Source: WFQV01 sp964611145
GTDB lineage: Bacteria > Bacteroidota > Ignavibacteria > Ignavibacteriales > Melioribacteraceae
Assembly: GCA_964611145.1 (NCBI GenBank)
Contig: CAZSYM010000019.1
Span: 1 to 36,738, forward strand
Direction of reading: 5' to 3'
Length of the DNA: 36,738 bases
Position 1 is the first letter of the stretch. Every line of letters starts with the position of its first letter. Shown here one piece after another: positions 23,500 through 31,210 of this stretch. The notes below the pieces were generated by a model. The model searched no databases. It was not told the origin of the DNA and saw only the letters and a program-made list of their open reading frames with translations. Position numbers and translations under genes: made by a program.

Positions 23500-25299
23500 T
23501 TATTTCTCTCCGTTTTCTCTTTTATCTTTCGAATCGTCTATTTTAATATGTAGTTCTCTCAACTGTTCCTCGCTCACCTCGGAGGGGGAATCGTCCATCA
23601 ATGAAAGTCCGCTGGTAGTTTTAGGAAACGCCATTACGTCGCGAATGGAGCTTTCACCGGCAAAGAGCATCACAAGTCTGTCAAATCCGAAAGCTATTCC
23701 GCCGTGAGGAGGCGCGCCGTATTTAAACGCATTCATTAAGAAGCCAAACTTTTCCTCGGCTTCTTTTTCGGATATTCCCAACACTTTGAACATCTTGGCT
23801 TGCAAGTCGGAGTTGTGTATTCTGATACTTCCGCCTGCAATTTCGTTTCCGTTAAGAACCAAATCATAGGCGCGAGCTTTTACCTTGCCCGGCTCCGTCT
23901 CCAAAAGCGGGATATCCTCAGTCCTCGGAGAAGTAAACGGATGATGCATTGCATAGTATCGCTGCGTTTCCTCGTCCCATTCCAGCAAGGGGAAATCCGT
24001 TATCCACAGCAAAGAAGGCGGAGTATCTTCCCGAATTAAATTAAGCCGTTTTGCCATCTCCAATCGCAAAGCACCCATAATGGAAAGCGCTTTCGAGCGC
24101 TGGTCGGAAAGGATCAAAATCAAATCCCCTTCCTTGGCACCCATTTTCTCCGCAAGTTTTTCCTTCTCGTCATCCGTAAAGAATTTGGCAACGGGAGATT
24201 CCAATTGTCCGTTTTTGACTTTTATCCAGACCAAACCACCGGCACCGAGTTTTTTAACAAAATTAGTCAGCTGGTCTAATTGATTTCGCGAATAATTACC
24301 GCAGCCATTGGCAAGCAAACCGGTAATGATACCGTTCTTTGCCAATACGTCACGAAAGACTCGGAAGTTCGTATTCGCAAAAATCTCGTTCAAAGTTACC
24401 ATTTCCAATCCGAAACGCAAATCGGGCTTATCGCTACCGTATTTCTCCATCGCCTCGTCAAACGAAAGCCTGGGCAAGGGAATTTCCAAATCCCTGTTCC
24501 AAATTTCTTTGAAAAGCCTTTGCATCAATCCCTCTACGATTTCAAAAACATCTTCCGTATCCACGAAGGACATTTCCACATCGATTTGCGTAAATTCCGG
24601 TTGGCGGTCGGCTCGCAAATCCTCATCCCTAAAACATTTCGTTATTTGAAAATATCTGTCAAAGCCCGAAACCATCAATATTTGTTTATACGTCTGCGGA
24701 GACTGAGGAAGTGCGTAAAATTTTCCTTTATGAAGTCGGGAAGGCACAAGGAAGTCCCGCGCACCCTCCGGGGTACTTTTCATCAACATCGGAGTTTCAA
24801 TTTCAACAAAACCGTTTTCGTCGAAATAATTTCTAACAATTTGATAAACCCTGTGCCTCAGCAAAAGGTTCTTTTGCATTTTGGGGCGACGCAAATCGAG
24901 ATAGCGATATTTCAAACGTAAATCTTCGAAAACATCAATATTGTCGCGTATTTGAAAAGGTGTTGTTTCCGCTTCGTTAAGAATAATAAGCTTTTCGGCT
25001 TTTACGTCTATTTCACCGGTGGAAACTTCGCTATTTATTTGATCCGCCGGGCGGGAAACCACTTTCCCCTCGACGGAAATCACGTATTCGGTTCTCAATT
25101 TCTTCGCTAATTCATAGGCTTCCGAGCCCTCGGATTGTTCAAAAACAACCTGCGTCATTCCGTAGCGGTCCCGCACGTAAATGAAAATCATTCCACCCAA
25201 ATCTCTACGGGAATCAACCCACCCGTTAAGCACAACTTTTTCTCCGACGTTCGATTTTCTAAGCTCTCCGCATGTGTGGGTTCTTTTCCTGAACTTCAT
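23500..25299 (-). CDS. aspS: Aspartyl-tRNA synthetase
   Basis: Charges tRNA-Asp with aspartate. 599 residues, the usual bacterial length. The N-terminal OB-fold anticodon domain opens MKFRKRTHTCGELRKSNVGE. The class II motifs are present: motif 2 as CFRDEDLRADRQPEFTQIDV, and motif 3 as GIAFGFDRLVMLFAG near the C-terminus. The bacterial GAD insertion domain lies between them at about 300-420. Whether it discriminates Asp from Asn tRNA cannot be judged from the sequence. AAGGAGAGAAA precedes the ATG. It is transcribed ahead of ftcD with a 1-bp gap, and divergently from the GH20 gene. Confidence 0.97.
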   Translation of the reverse strand: MKFRKRTHTCGELRKSNVGEKVVLNGWVDSRRDLGGMIFIYVRDRYGMTQVVFEQSEGSEAYELAKKLRTEYVISVEGKVVSRPADQINSEVSTGEIDVKAEKLIILNEAETTPFQIRDNIDVFEDLRLKYRYLDLRRPKMQKNLLLRHRVYQIVRNYFDENGFVEIETPMLMKSTPEGARDFLVPSRLHKGKFYALPQSPQTYKQILMVSGFDRYFQITKCFRDEDLRADRQPEFTQIDVEMSFVDTEDVFEIVEGLMQRLFKEIWNRDLEIPLPRLSFDEAMEKYGSDKPDLRFGLEMVTLNEIFANTNFRVFRDVLAKNGIITGLLANGCGNYSRNQLDQLTNFVKKLGAGGLVWIKVKNGQLESPVAKFFTDDEKEKLAEKMGAKEGDLILILSDQRSKALSIMGALRLEMAKRLNLIREDTPPSLLWITDFPLLEWDEETQRYYAMHHPFTSPRTEDIPLLETEPGKVKARAYDLVLNGNEIAGGSIRIHNSDLQAKMFKVLGISEKEAEEKFGFLMNAFKYGAPPHGGIAFGFDRLVMLFAGESSIRDVMAFPKTTSGLSLMDDSPSEVSEEQLRELHIKIDDSKDKRENGEK

Positions 25300-25479
25300 T
25301 TTCTCTCCTTTTTAAAATTCAAATTTCAAATTGTAAAGATAGGAAAACGAAATGTAAAATAATGAACGGGATAAGCACATACGAGAGAAGGGCTTTCGCA
25401 AAAAAGATGATTTTAATAAAATATTCCTCTAATTTTGCAGCAAGCAAAATTCAAACCGAAAACAAGGAAAGGAAAAAGA
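25300..25479. promoter_or_regulatory. Divergent intergenic region between aspS and the hexosaminidase gene
   Basis: 180 bp, AT rich. Close to aspS it holds a short tandem repetition of a TTCAAATT-like unit (25316-25334). A purine-rich AAGGAAAGGAAAAAG (25464-25478) directly precedes the hexosaminidase ATG and acts as its ribosome site. I see no RNA gene, and no promoter I can place with confidence. Confidence 0.35.
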
Positions 25480-27918
25480 ATGAGTTTCAAGAGAATTACC
25501 CTGGCGCTTCTAATATTGACGATTGCAAAATTGAATCTAGCAGAGCCTAAAAAAATCACGGTTCTTCCGACTCCTCAAAGTGTTGTTTTTACGGGAACAA
25601 CCTTCGCTCTGCCTCGCGAAACAACCGTATTCATTGACAAAAGGGAGAACGAATATGAATACTGTCGCAAAGCCTTTGAGCGAATCGGCAAAGAGAGCAA
25701 GGTCGTTTTCAAATTTGTAAACACTGCAAACAAAGCCGTTATAAAAGCTTCTCTTGTTCAGGATTTGGATTTAGGATTAACGGATGCGGAAATTTTGAAA
25801 GATGCTTATCGACTTTCGATAGACAATGACGGAATAGACATAAACGCCGTAACTTGTCGAGGGCTGTTCTACGGCATTCAGACGCTTTCACAAATTATTG
25901 CTCAAAGCGAAAACGGAGAGCTACCCGGAATAAAAATCAAGGACTGGCCCGACTTTCGGATGCGGGGAATATCCGACGATATAAGCCGCGGACAAGTATC
26001 CACGGTTAGGAATTTTAAAAAAATCATAGACTTCCTCGCTCGTTACAAAATGAACGTTTACATGCCTTACCTGGAAGACATGCTACGCTTTGACGAGTTT
26101 CCTTCAATCGGAAAAGGACGAGGCGCATTAACCAAAGAAGAAGTAAAAGAAATCGTACGGTACGCATCCGAGCGCTTCGTGCAAGTTATTCCTATTTTCC
26201 AAACCTTGGGACATTACGAGAACATATTGGCACAGCCACAATTTCTAAAGTACGCCGAATTCCCCGGTGCGGCTTCCCTCAATATTTCCAGCGATTCCAC
26301 TTATATCTTTTTGGATAAATTACTGAAGGAAGCAACCGCCCTTTTCCCTTCCGTTTATTTTCACATGGGTGCCGACGAAAGTTTCGACGTGGGCTACGGC
26401 AAAAGCAAGAAAATGGTGGACAGCTTGGGAATAGCCGCCGCACATGCCGAACATTACAAAAAGGTTTACAACATTCTGAAGAAATACGGGAAGAAAGTCA
26501 TGATGTACGGCGATATAATTCTTCGCCATCCCGAAATTTTGGACTTGATACCGAAAGACATTATCATTGTGGACTGGCATTACCGTGCCGATTACGATTA
26601 TCCTTCGCTGGTGAAATTTCACAAAGCCGGTTTTAAAACAATCGCTTCCCCATCGGTGTGGAACTTCCTAACAACTTATCCTACAAATTTAAATGCCTTA
26701 CCTAATATCGAATATTTCGCCAAAGACGGATTTAAAGAAAAAGCCATTGGTTTAATCACCTCCAATTGGGGGGATTACGGAGCGGAGACGTTCAAGGAGC
26801 TACTTTATTGGGGTTATGCATGGACAGGAGAATGTGCTTGGAACATTCAAAAAGCCGACATAGCGAAATTTAATTCCCGCTTTTTCAAAACTTTCTTTGG
26901 AACAAACGACGATACCCCTCTCCGCCTTAACATTACCCTAAGTAACCCTTTAAATCAATTTTTATGGCACGAGATTTGGCGACATCCGTTGTTACCTTTT
27001 AAAAAAGCGGCATGGTGGACGCCCAACGTTTCCGCTGCCGCGCGCTTGACCTGGCTTAAACAAACATTACCTTTGATTCGAAACGATGTGGAAAAAATCC
27101 GTGCGAACGCAAAAAGGAACACAAAACAAACGGAAATTTATAAATTCCTTCTCGACCTTTATTCATGGTATTCTCTGAAAATGGAAACGCAATTAGCATT
27201 GTTGGATACCACCACAAGCATTTCCGAAAAAAGAGCAAACGTTATTCCTCTCATTGATGAAAACATTTCTCGACTTTCCAAGCTCAAAAAAGAGTTTAAG
27301 AAAATTTGGTTGCAATATTACAAACCGGATAATTTAAATTTAATCGAGGATAAATTTAATCGTTTGAACGCCTATTTCAAGGAAACAAAAGAGGAATTAC
27401 AACACGACACCCTTTACTCTCCCGTGCTTAAAAGCAAATGGATTTATGCACAGGTAGAAAAGGATTCCCTTTTGCCCCGTGCCAAATTCCGTTATCTCTT
27501 CCTTGTGAGCAATAAAAAAATAAGCTCCGCAAAACTTCAACTGATGGGAAACACCTATGCCGAGCTTTACATAAACGGGAAATTCGTTACAAAAGTTTAC
27601 GCCCGACTAACGCTTTCGCTTTCCGTCGAATACGGCAGAGTCAAATATTTGGACATAAAAAATTATTTGCGAAAAGGGGAAAACGAGATAGTCATAAAAG
27701 CCGCTTCGTACGGGCGCAAACCTAAAGCGGGTGCGAACATAATAGCGGAAATAACTTATACCGACGGCGAGGTTCAAAAAATCGAAACAGACGAAAATTG
27801 GCAGAGCGGAAAATGGGAAAGTAATAAATACGAAGCAAAAACCGTGTCTAAAGATTTTTGGCAAACCATAATCGCGCCGAACTTCAAAACCAACAGACCA
27901 AGTTGGATAGAAAGATAA
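25480..27918 (+). CDS. Secreted glycoside hydrolase family 20 (beta-N-acetylhexosaminidase-like)
   Basis: 812 residues from ATG 25480; a TTG 45 bp upstream is in frame but would put a basic 15-residue leader before the signal peptide (MSFKRITLALLILTIAKLNLA). The GH20b zincin-like N-terminal domain is at about 28-145 (LPTPQSVVF, CRGLFYGIQTLSQII). The GH20 TIM barrel follows, with FHMGADESFD holding the catalytic Asp299-Glu300 pair (substrate-assisted mechanism). A helical region follows, then a C-terminal beta-sandwich at about 660-790 (YAELYINGKFV, LRKGENEIVIKA) like the accessory domains of rhamnosidases or carbohydrate-binding modules. It probably removes terminal GlcNAc or GalNAc from glycans in the periplasm or outside. 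No T9SS tail is seen. The SDR gene follows by 13 bp. Confidence 0.88.
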   Translation: MSFKRITLALLILTIAKLNLAEPKKITVLPTPQSVVFTGTTFALPRETTVFIDKRENEYEYCRKAFERIGKESKVVFKFVNTANKAVIKASLVQDLDLGLTDAEILKDAYRLSIDNDGIDINAVTCRGLFYGIQTLSQIIAQSENGELPGIKIKDWPDFRMRGISDDISRGQVSTVRNFKKIIDFLARYKMNVYMPYLEDMLRFDEFPSIGKGRGALTKEEVKEIVRYASERFVQVIPIFQTLGHYENILAQPQFLKYAEFPGAASLNISSDSTYIFLDKLLKEATALFPSVYFHMGADESFDVGYGKSKKMVDSLGIAAAHAEHYKKVYNILKKYGKKVMMYGDIILRHPEILDLIPKDIIIVDWHYRADYDYPSLVKFHKAGFKTIASPSVWNFLTTYPTNLNALPNIEYFAKDGFKEKAIGLITSNWGDYGAETFKELLYWGYAWTGECAWNIQKADIAKFNSRFFKTFFGTNDDTPLRLNITLSNPLNQFLWHEIWRHPLLPFKKAAWWTPNVSAAARLTWLKQTLPLIRNDVEKIRANAKRNTKQTEIYKFLLDLYSWYSLKMETQLALLDTTTSISEKRANVIPLIDENISRLSKLKKEFKKIWLQYYKPDNLNLIEDKFNRLNAYFKETKEELQHDTLYSPVLKSKWIYAQVEKDSLLPRAKFRYLFLVSNKKISSAKLQLMGNTYAELYINGKFVTKVYARLTLSLSVEYGRVKYLDIKNYLRKGENEIVIKAASYGRKPKAGANIIAEITYTDGEVQKIETDENWQSGKWESNKYEAKTVSKDFWQTIIAPNFKTNRPSWIER

Positions 27919-27931
27919 CAAGGAGGCAAAA

Positions 27932-28708
27932 ATGACAAAATTAAAAGATCAAATAGTTCTAATTACCGGCGCTTCTTCGGGAATCGGGAAAGCATGTGCC
28001 GAAGAATTCGCCAAAGAAGGTGCCAAACTTATTCTGGCGGCACGACGTTTGGAACGACTTGAAAACTTGGCAAAGGAATTAAAAGAGAGATACGATACGG
28101 AAAGCTATTTTTTCAAACTTGACGTCAGAAACCGAAAGGAAGTGGAAGAAAAACTTTCCTCCTTGCCCCAGGAATGGCAATCAATAAATATTCTCATAAA
28201 CAATGCAGGACTCGGACGCGGTTTGAATAAACTCCACGAGGATAATATTGACGGTTGGGAGGAAATGATAGACACGAACATCAAAGGGCTTTTGTACGTT
28301 ACTCGATACGTTGTTCCCGGCATGGTAGAACGAGGTAGCGGACATGTAATAAACATCGGTTCGATTGCGGGTCACGAGGCATACGGCGGAGGCTCGGTTT
28401 ACTGCGCTACAAAACACGCCGTAACGGCTATCACGCGTTCCCTCCGCATCGATTTGTTAGGTACAGGAGTAAGAGTAAGCACGGTGGACCCGGGAATGGT
28501 GGAAACCGAATTCAGCATTGTGCGTTTCTATGGCGACGAGCAGAAAGCAAAAGACGTTTACAAAGGACTCGAACCCCTAACAGGCAAGGACATTGCCGAG
28601 GCGGTTCTTTTTTGCGCAACGCGTCCGCCACACGCAAATATAAACGAAATGATAGTAATGCCCAGCGTTCAGGCAAACGCCTTCGTGGTAAAGCGGGAAA
28701 GCGCTTAA
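27932..28708 (+). CDS. Short-chain dehydrogenase/reductase, YdfG-like
   Basis: 258 residues, a classical SDR. The nucleotide-binding TGASSGIG (12-19) and NNAG motifs are present, with the catalytic Ser144 (NIGSIAGHEAYGGG), Tyr157 and Lys161 (YCATK). ARRLERL after the second strand favours NADP(H). Sequence and length resemble E. coli YdfG, which acts on 3-hydroxy acids such as serine, threonine and 3-hydroxypropionate/malonic semialdehyde; the substrate here is inferred. AAGGAGG lies just before the ATG. The stop codon overlaps that of tsaC on the other strand. Confidence 0.9.
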   Translation: MTKLKDQIVLITGASSGIGKACAEEFAKEGAKLILAARRLERLENLAKELKERYDTESYFFKLDVRNRKEVEEKLSSLPQEWQSINILINNAGLGRGLNKLHEDNIDGWEEMIDTNIKGLLYVTRYVVPGMVERGSGHVINIGSIAGHEAYGGGSVYCATKHAVTAITRSLRIDLLGTGVRVSTVDPGMVETEFSIVRFYGDEQKAKDVYKGLEPLTGKDIAEAVLFCATRPPHANINEMIVMPSVQANAFVVKRESA

Positions 28709-29316
28709 TAAAAAACGGAAATATCGCCCGCACCCTCACGTATTATAACGGGCTCTTCATCCGTTAAATCCACAATTGTGGAAGGTTTCCCGCTCAAAGC
28801 TCCGTTGGCAAGCATAAGGTCAACCTGATTGCCAAAAATGGCGTGGATTTCCCGCGGTTCGTAAAGTGTTTCTCCTTTGCGATTGGTAACACTCGTGCTT
28901 ATTATCGGATGTCCCAATTGTCGTGCAAGTTCCAATGCCACCTCGTTGTCGGGAATACGAATGCCCACCGTCTTCCTTTTCGTCCACAAAATTTTAGGCA
29001 CCTTTTTGGACGCAGGCAATACGAACGTATAAGGTCCCGGTAGCAGTTTTTTCATTGTCTTGTAAGCGTAATCGGAAACCTTGGCGTATTGCGCTATTTC
29101 CTTCAAATTCGGAATAATAAAACTAAAGAGCTTTGTATCGGCAACGTTTTTAATTCTGTAAATCTGTTCGATCGCCTTTTTATTAAAAATATCGCAGCCT
29201 ATTCCGTAAACCGTATCCGTGGGATAAATAATGATTCCCCCGTTGCGCAGTACGTCCACGGCTTTTTTAATATAACGCGCCTGGGGTGTTTCCGGGTGTA
29301 ATTCATAATATTCCAT
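28705..29316 (-). CDS. tsaC: L-threonylcarbamoyladenylate synthase (TsaC/YrdC/Sua5 family)
   Basis: Makes threonylcarbamoyl-AMP from threonine, bicarbonate and ATP for the t6A37 modification of tRNAs. I chose ATG at 29316 (203 residues), which has AAGGA 8 bp upstream; the in-frame TTG at 29328 overlaps that site. Family motifs are LRNGGIIIYPTDTVYGIGCD, RIKNVADTKLFSF (usually KxR...P-x-x), LLPGPYTFVLPASKKVP, TVGIRIPDN and ISTSVTNRKG. It lacks the C-terminal Sua5 domain, so it is the short form. Convergent with the SDR gene: the two stop codons share TTAA. Confidence 0.94.
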   Translation of the reverse strand: MEYYELHPETPQARYIKKAVDVLRNGGIIIYPTDTVYGIGCDIFNKKAIEQIYRIKNVADTKLFSFIIPNLKEIAQYAKVSDYAYKTMKKLLPGPYTFVLPASKKVPKILWTKRKTVGIRIPDNEVALELARQLGHPIISTSVTNRKGETLYEPREIHAIFGNQVDLMLANGALSGKPSTIVDLTDEEPVIIREGAGDISVFY

Positions 29317-29331
29317 TTTGTCCTTCAAAAT

Positions 29332-29360
29332 TTGTAAGTTTTAGAATCTTTAACTTACAA
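29332..29360. promoter_or_regulatory. Perfect 9-bp inverted repeat between tsaC and the MFS gene
   Basis: TTGTAAGTT (29332-29340) and AACTTACAA (29352-29360) are exact reverse complements separated by 11 bp. The repeat lies 16 bp upstream of the tsaC start codon and 74 bp upstream of the divergent transporter start, in a 117-bp gap. It could be an operator for a dimeric regulator or a hairpin in the tsaC leader. No T tract marks it as a terminator. Confidence 0.5.
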
Positions 29361-29433
29361 TATAAAATTTGTATTGTTTTTGTCAAACCTTTTTGCTTTA
29401 TTTTGAGAAATAATTGATTACGGAGAGATAAGA

Positions 29434-30600
29434 ATGAAATTAAAAAATATCCCCAGACCGGTTTTTGTGCTTGGACTAATCAGTTTCTTCACCGACTTTG
29501 CAAGCGAAATGCTTTATCCCATAGTGCCAATTTTTCTTTCCACAATATTAGGCGCTTCCATGACGACAGTGGGATTGATAGAAGGTCTGGCGGAGGTAAC
29601 GGCGGGATTACTGAAAGGTATATTCGGTGGAATCTCGGACAGGCTTGGGAAAAGAGCCGTGTTCGTAAAGACGGGCTACACCGTATCCGCTTTAGTCAAA
29701 CCGTTACCCGGCTTTCTGCCGTATGTGGGAACGGTATTTTTCTCAAGGATTTTTGACAGAATAGGAAAGGGCATGCGAACCGCTCCGCGAGATGCTCTGC
29801 TTGCGGCTCATGCGGGAAAGAACTCCGGTGCGGTCTTCGGTCTCCACCGCTCGATGGATACCCTCGGCGCCGTAGTGGGACCCCTCGTAGCCGTTGCCAT
29901 TCTTTACTTTCTGCCGAACAAATATGAATACGTCTTTTACGCCGCCGCAATCCCGTCGGTTTTCGCCATCTATTTCGCCATGATTGTAAAAGACCCTCCG
30001 AAAGCAGAAGTAGAAAACAAAAAGGCTAAATACTCGTTCAAAGAATTTTGGAAACTCGCTCCTGCCGAATATAAATTCATTCTGTTTTTGCTAACCACCT
30101 TTGCTTTTGTCAATAGCAGTGATGTTTTTTTAATTTTAAAATCGGGCAAGGATACGGGTTCCGGCACACTGGCGGTATTGGCTTACGTTCTTTACAATGT
30201 GGTTTACGCCTTTTCCTCTTATCCCGCCGGAATTGTAGCGGATAAAGTGGGCAAAAAAAATGTTTATGTATTAGGACTCGTGATTTTCTCCGCCGTCTAT
30301 TTCGGATTCGCTTTCAACAATTCCTCCGTTTTCGTATGGATTCTCTTTGCCGTTTACGGATTTTACACGGCTTTCACGGAGGGAACTTCGAAAGCATGGA
30401 TTTCGGACTTAATCGAAGAAAGATTTGTGGCAACGGCAATAGGGCTCTTTACCATGTCTTCCGGTTTTGCAATTATGTTGGGTTCCCTTTTCGCAGGAAT
30501 ACTCTGGGATGCTTTCGGTCCCAAAGTTCCTTTTCTAATTTCGGCAATCGTGAGCCTCGTCGTGGCTTTGCTGTTGGCGACAAAAAAACATAATCGCTAA
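29434..30600 (+). CDS. Major facilitator superfamily transporter
   Basis: 388 residues with about 12 hydrophobic helices. The MFS loop 2-3 motif is seen as GGISDRLGKRAVFVKTGY and repeats in the second half as GIVADKVGKKNVYVLG, the internal symmetry expected of the family. SRIFDRIGKGMRTAPRDALL is a conserved stretch of an uncharacterised bacterial subfamily. FVKTGYTVSALVKPLPGFLP and FYTAFTEGTSKAWISDLI are also typical. The substrate is unknown; drug or metabolite efflux is possible. GGAGAGATAAG precedes the ATG. It is probably monocistronic: a 58-bp gap with a palindrome follows before the next regulator gene. Confidence 0.9.
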   Translation: MKLKNIPRPVFVLGLISFFTDFASEMLYPIVPIFLSTILGASMTTVGLIEGLAEVTAGLLKGIFGGISDRLGKRAVFVKTGYTVSALVKPLPGFLPYVGTVFFSRIFDRIGKGMRTAPRDALLAAHAGKNSGAVFGLHRSMDTLGAVVGPLVAVAILYFLPNKYEYVFYAAAIPSVFAIYFAMIVKDPPKAEVENKKAKYSFKEFWKLAPAEYKFILFLLTTFAFVNSSDVFLILKSGKDTGSGTLAVLAYVLYNVVYAFSSYPAGIVADKVGKKNVYVLGLVIFSAVYFGFAFNNSSVFVWILFAVYGFYTAFTEGTSKAWISDLIEERFVATAIGLFTMSSGFAIMLGSLFAGILWDAFGPKVPFLISAIVSLVVALLLATKKHNR

Positions 30601-30637
30601 AAGCCTCTTGTTTTTGCTCGGGATATTGAATATTTTT

Positions 30638-30654
30638 GAGTAAAATAATTACTC
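30638..30654. promoter_or_regulatory. Palindrome just before the regulator start codon (candidate operator)
   Basis: GAGTA (30638-30642) and TACTC (30650-30654) flank the AT-only AAATAAT. With one extra G the symmetry extends into TTTT on the left and AAAA on the right. It ends 4 bp before the ATG of the winged-helix regulator and takes the place of a Shine-Dalgarno site. Binding of the regulator here would block its own expression and that of the polysaccharide operon; this is inference. Confidence 0.5.
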
Positions 30655-30658
30655 GAAA

Positions 30659-31198
30659 ATGTTAAAGTCATTGATTACATCGGAAGTAAGAATCAAGCTT
30701 TTGTTGAAATTTTTTCTAAATCCCGCCAACAAGGCTTACTTACGACAATTGGCAAGCGAATTCGAAGAGTCCACAAACGGAATTCGCGTTGAATTAAATC
30801 GCCTGGTGGAAGCAAAAATCCTTGAAACGGAAAAGCGAGGAAGAAACAAACTTTACAAGGCTAATAAATCCCATCCGCTTTTTAACGAAATAAGAAATAT
30901 AGTGCTAAAATCCACGGGCATAGAGCGCGTCATCGAAAACATTCTGAACAAATTGGGTGACATAAAAATAGCTTTTATTCGCGGCGACTATGCACTGGGA
31001 CACGACAGCGGATTAATCGAATTGGTAATAGTCGGCGATTCGATAAATAAAAAAGAATTGGAAAGGGTACGAAAAAAAACCGAGAAATTAATAGAAAGAA
31101 AAATATCCGTCTTGCTCCTCAGTTCCTCCGAGTACAGAAATTTGAAGCGAAAATTTGTAAACGAACCGCATCTCGTTTTAATGAAAGGCAAAGGTTAA
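30659..31198 (+). CDS. Winged-helix regulator fused to a degenerate nucleotidyltransferase domain
   Basis: 179 residues. The first 75 are an ArsR/MarR-like winged helix (SEVRIKLLLKFFLNPANKAY, then LRQLASEF, GIRVELNRLVEAKIL and a wing at KRGRNKLYKANKSHPLF). Residues about 95-175 have the shape of a small MNT-type nucleotidyltransferase, but the active site is lost: the usual G-S is Gly109-Asp110, and the D-x-D metal site is Leu119-Ile120-Glu121. Such proteins commonly stand next to polysaccharide genes in Bacteroidota, Chlorobi and Ignavibacteria. Here the glycosyltransferase gene follows by 12 bp. It is probably the operon's own transcription regulator. The nucleotidyltransferase-like part may now bind a ligand rather than catalyse. 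Confidence 0.85.
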   Translation: MLKSLITSEVRIKLLLKFFLNPANKAYLRQLASEFEESTNGIRVELNRLVEAKILETEKRGRNKLYKANKSHPLFNEIRNIVLKSTGIERVIENILNKLGDIKIAFIRGDYALGHDSGLIELVIVGDSINKKELERVRKKTEKLIERKISVLLLSSSEYRNLKRKFVNEPHLVLMKGKG

Positions 31199-31210
31199 AA
31201 GGCTTCTTTT

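Noticed and set aside
24280..24921. A 213-codon plus-strand open frame opposite aspS
   Set aside because: Antisense to the catalytic core of aspS; composition is not protein-like.
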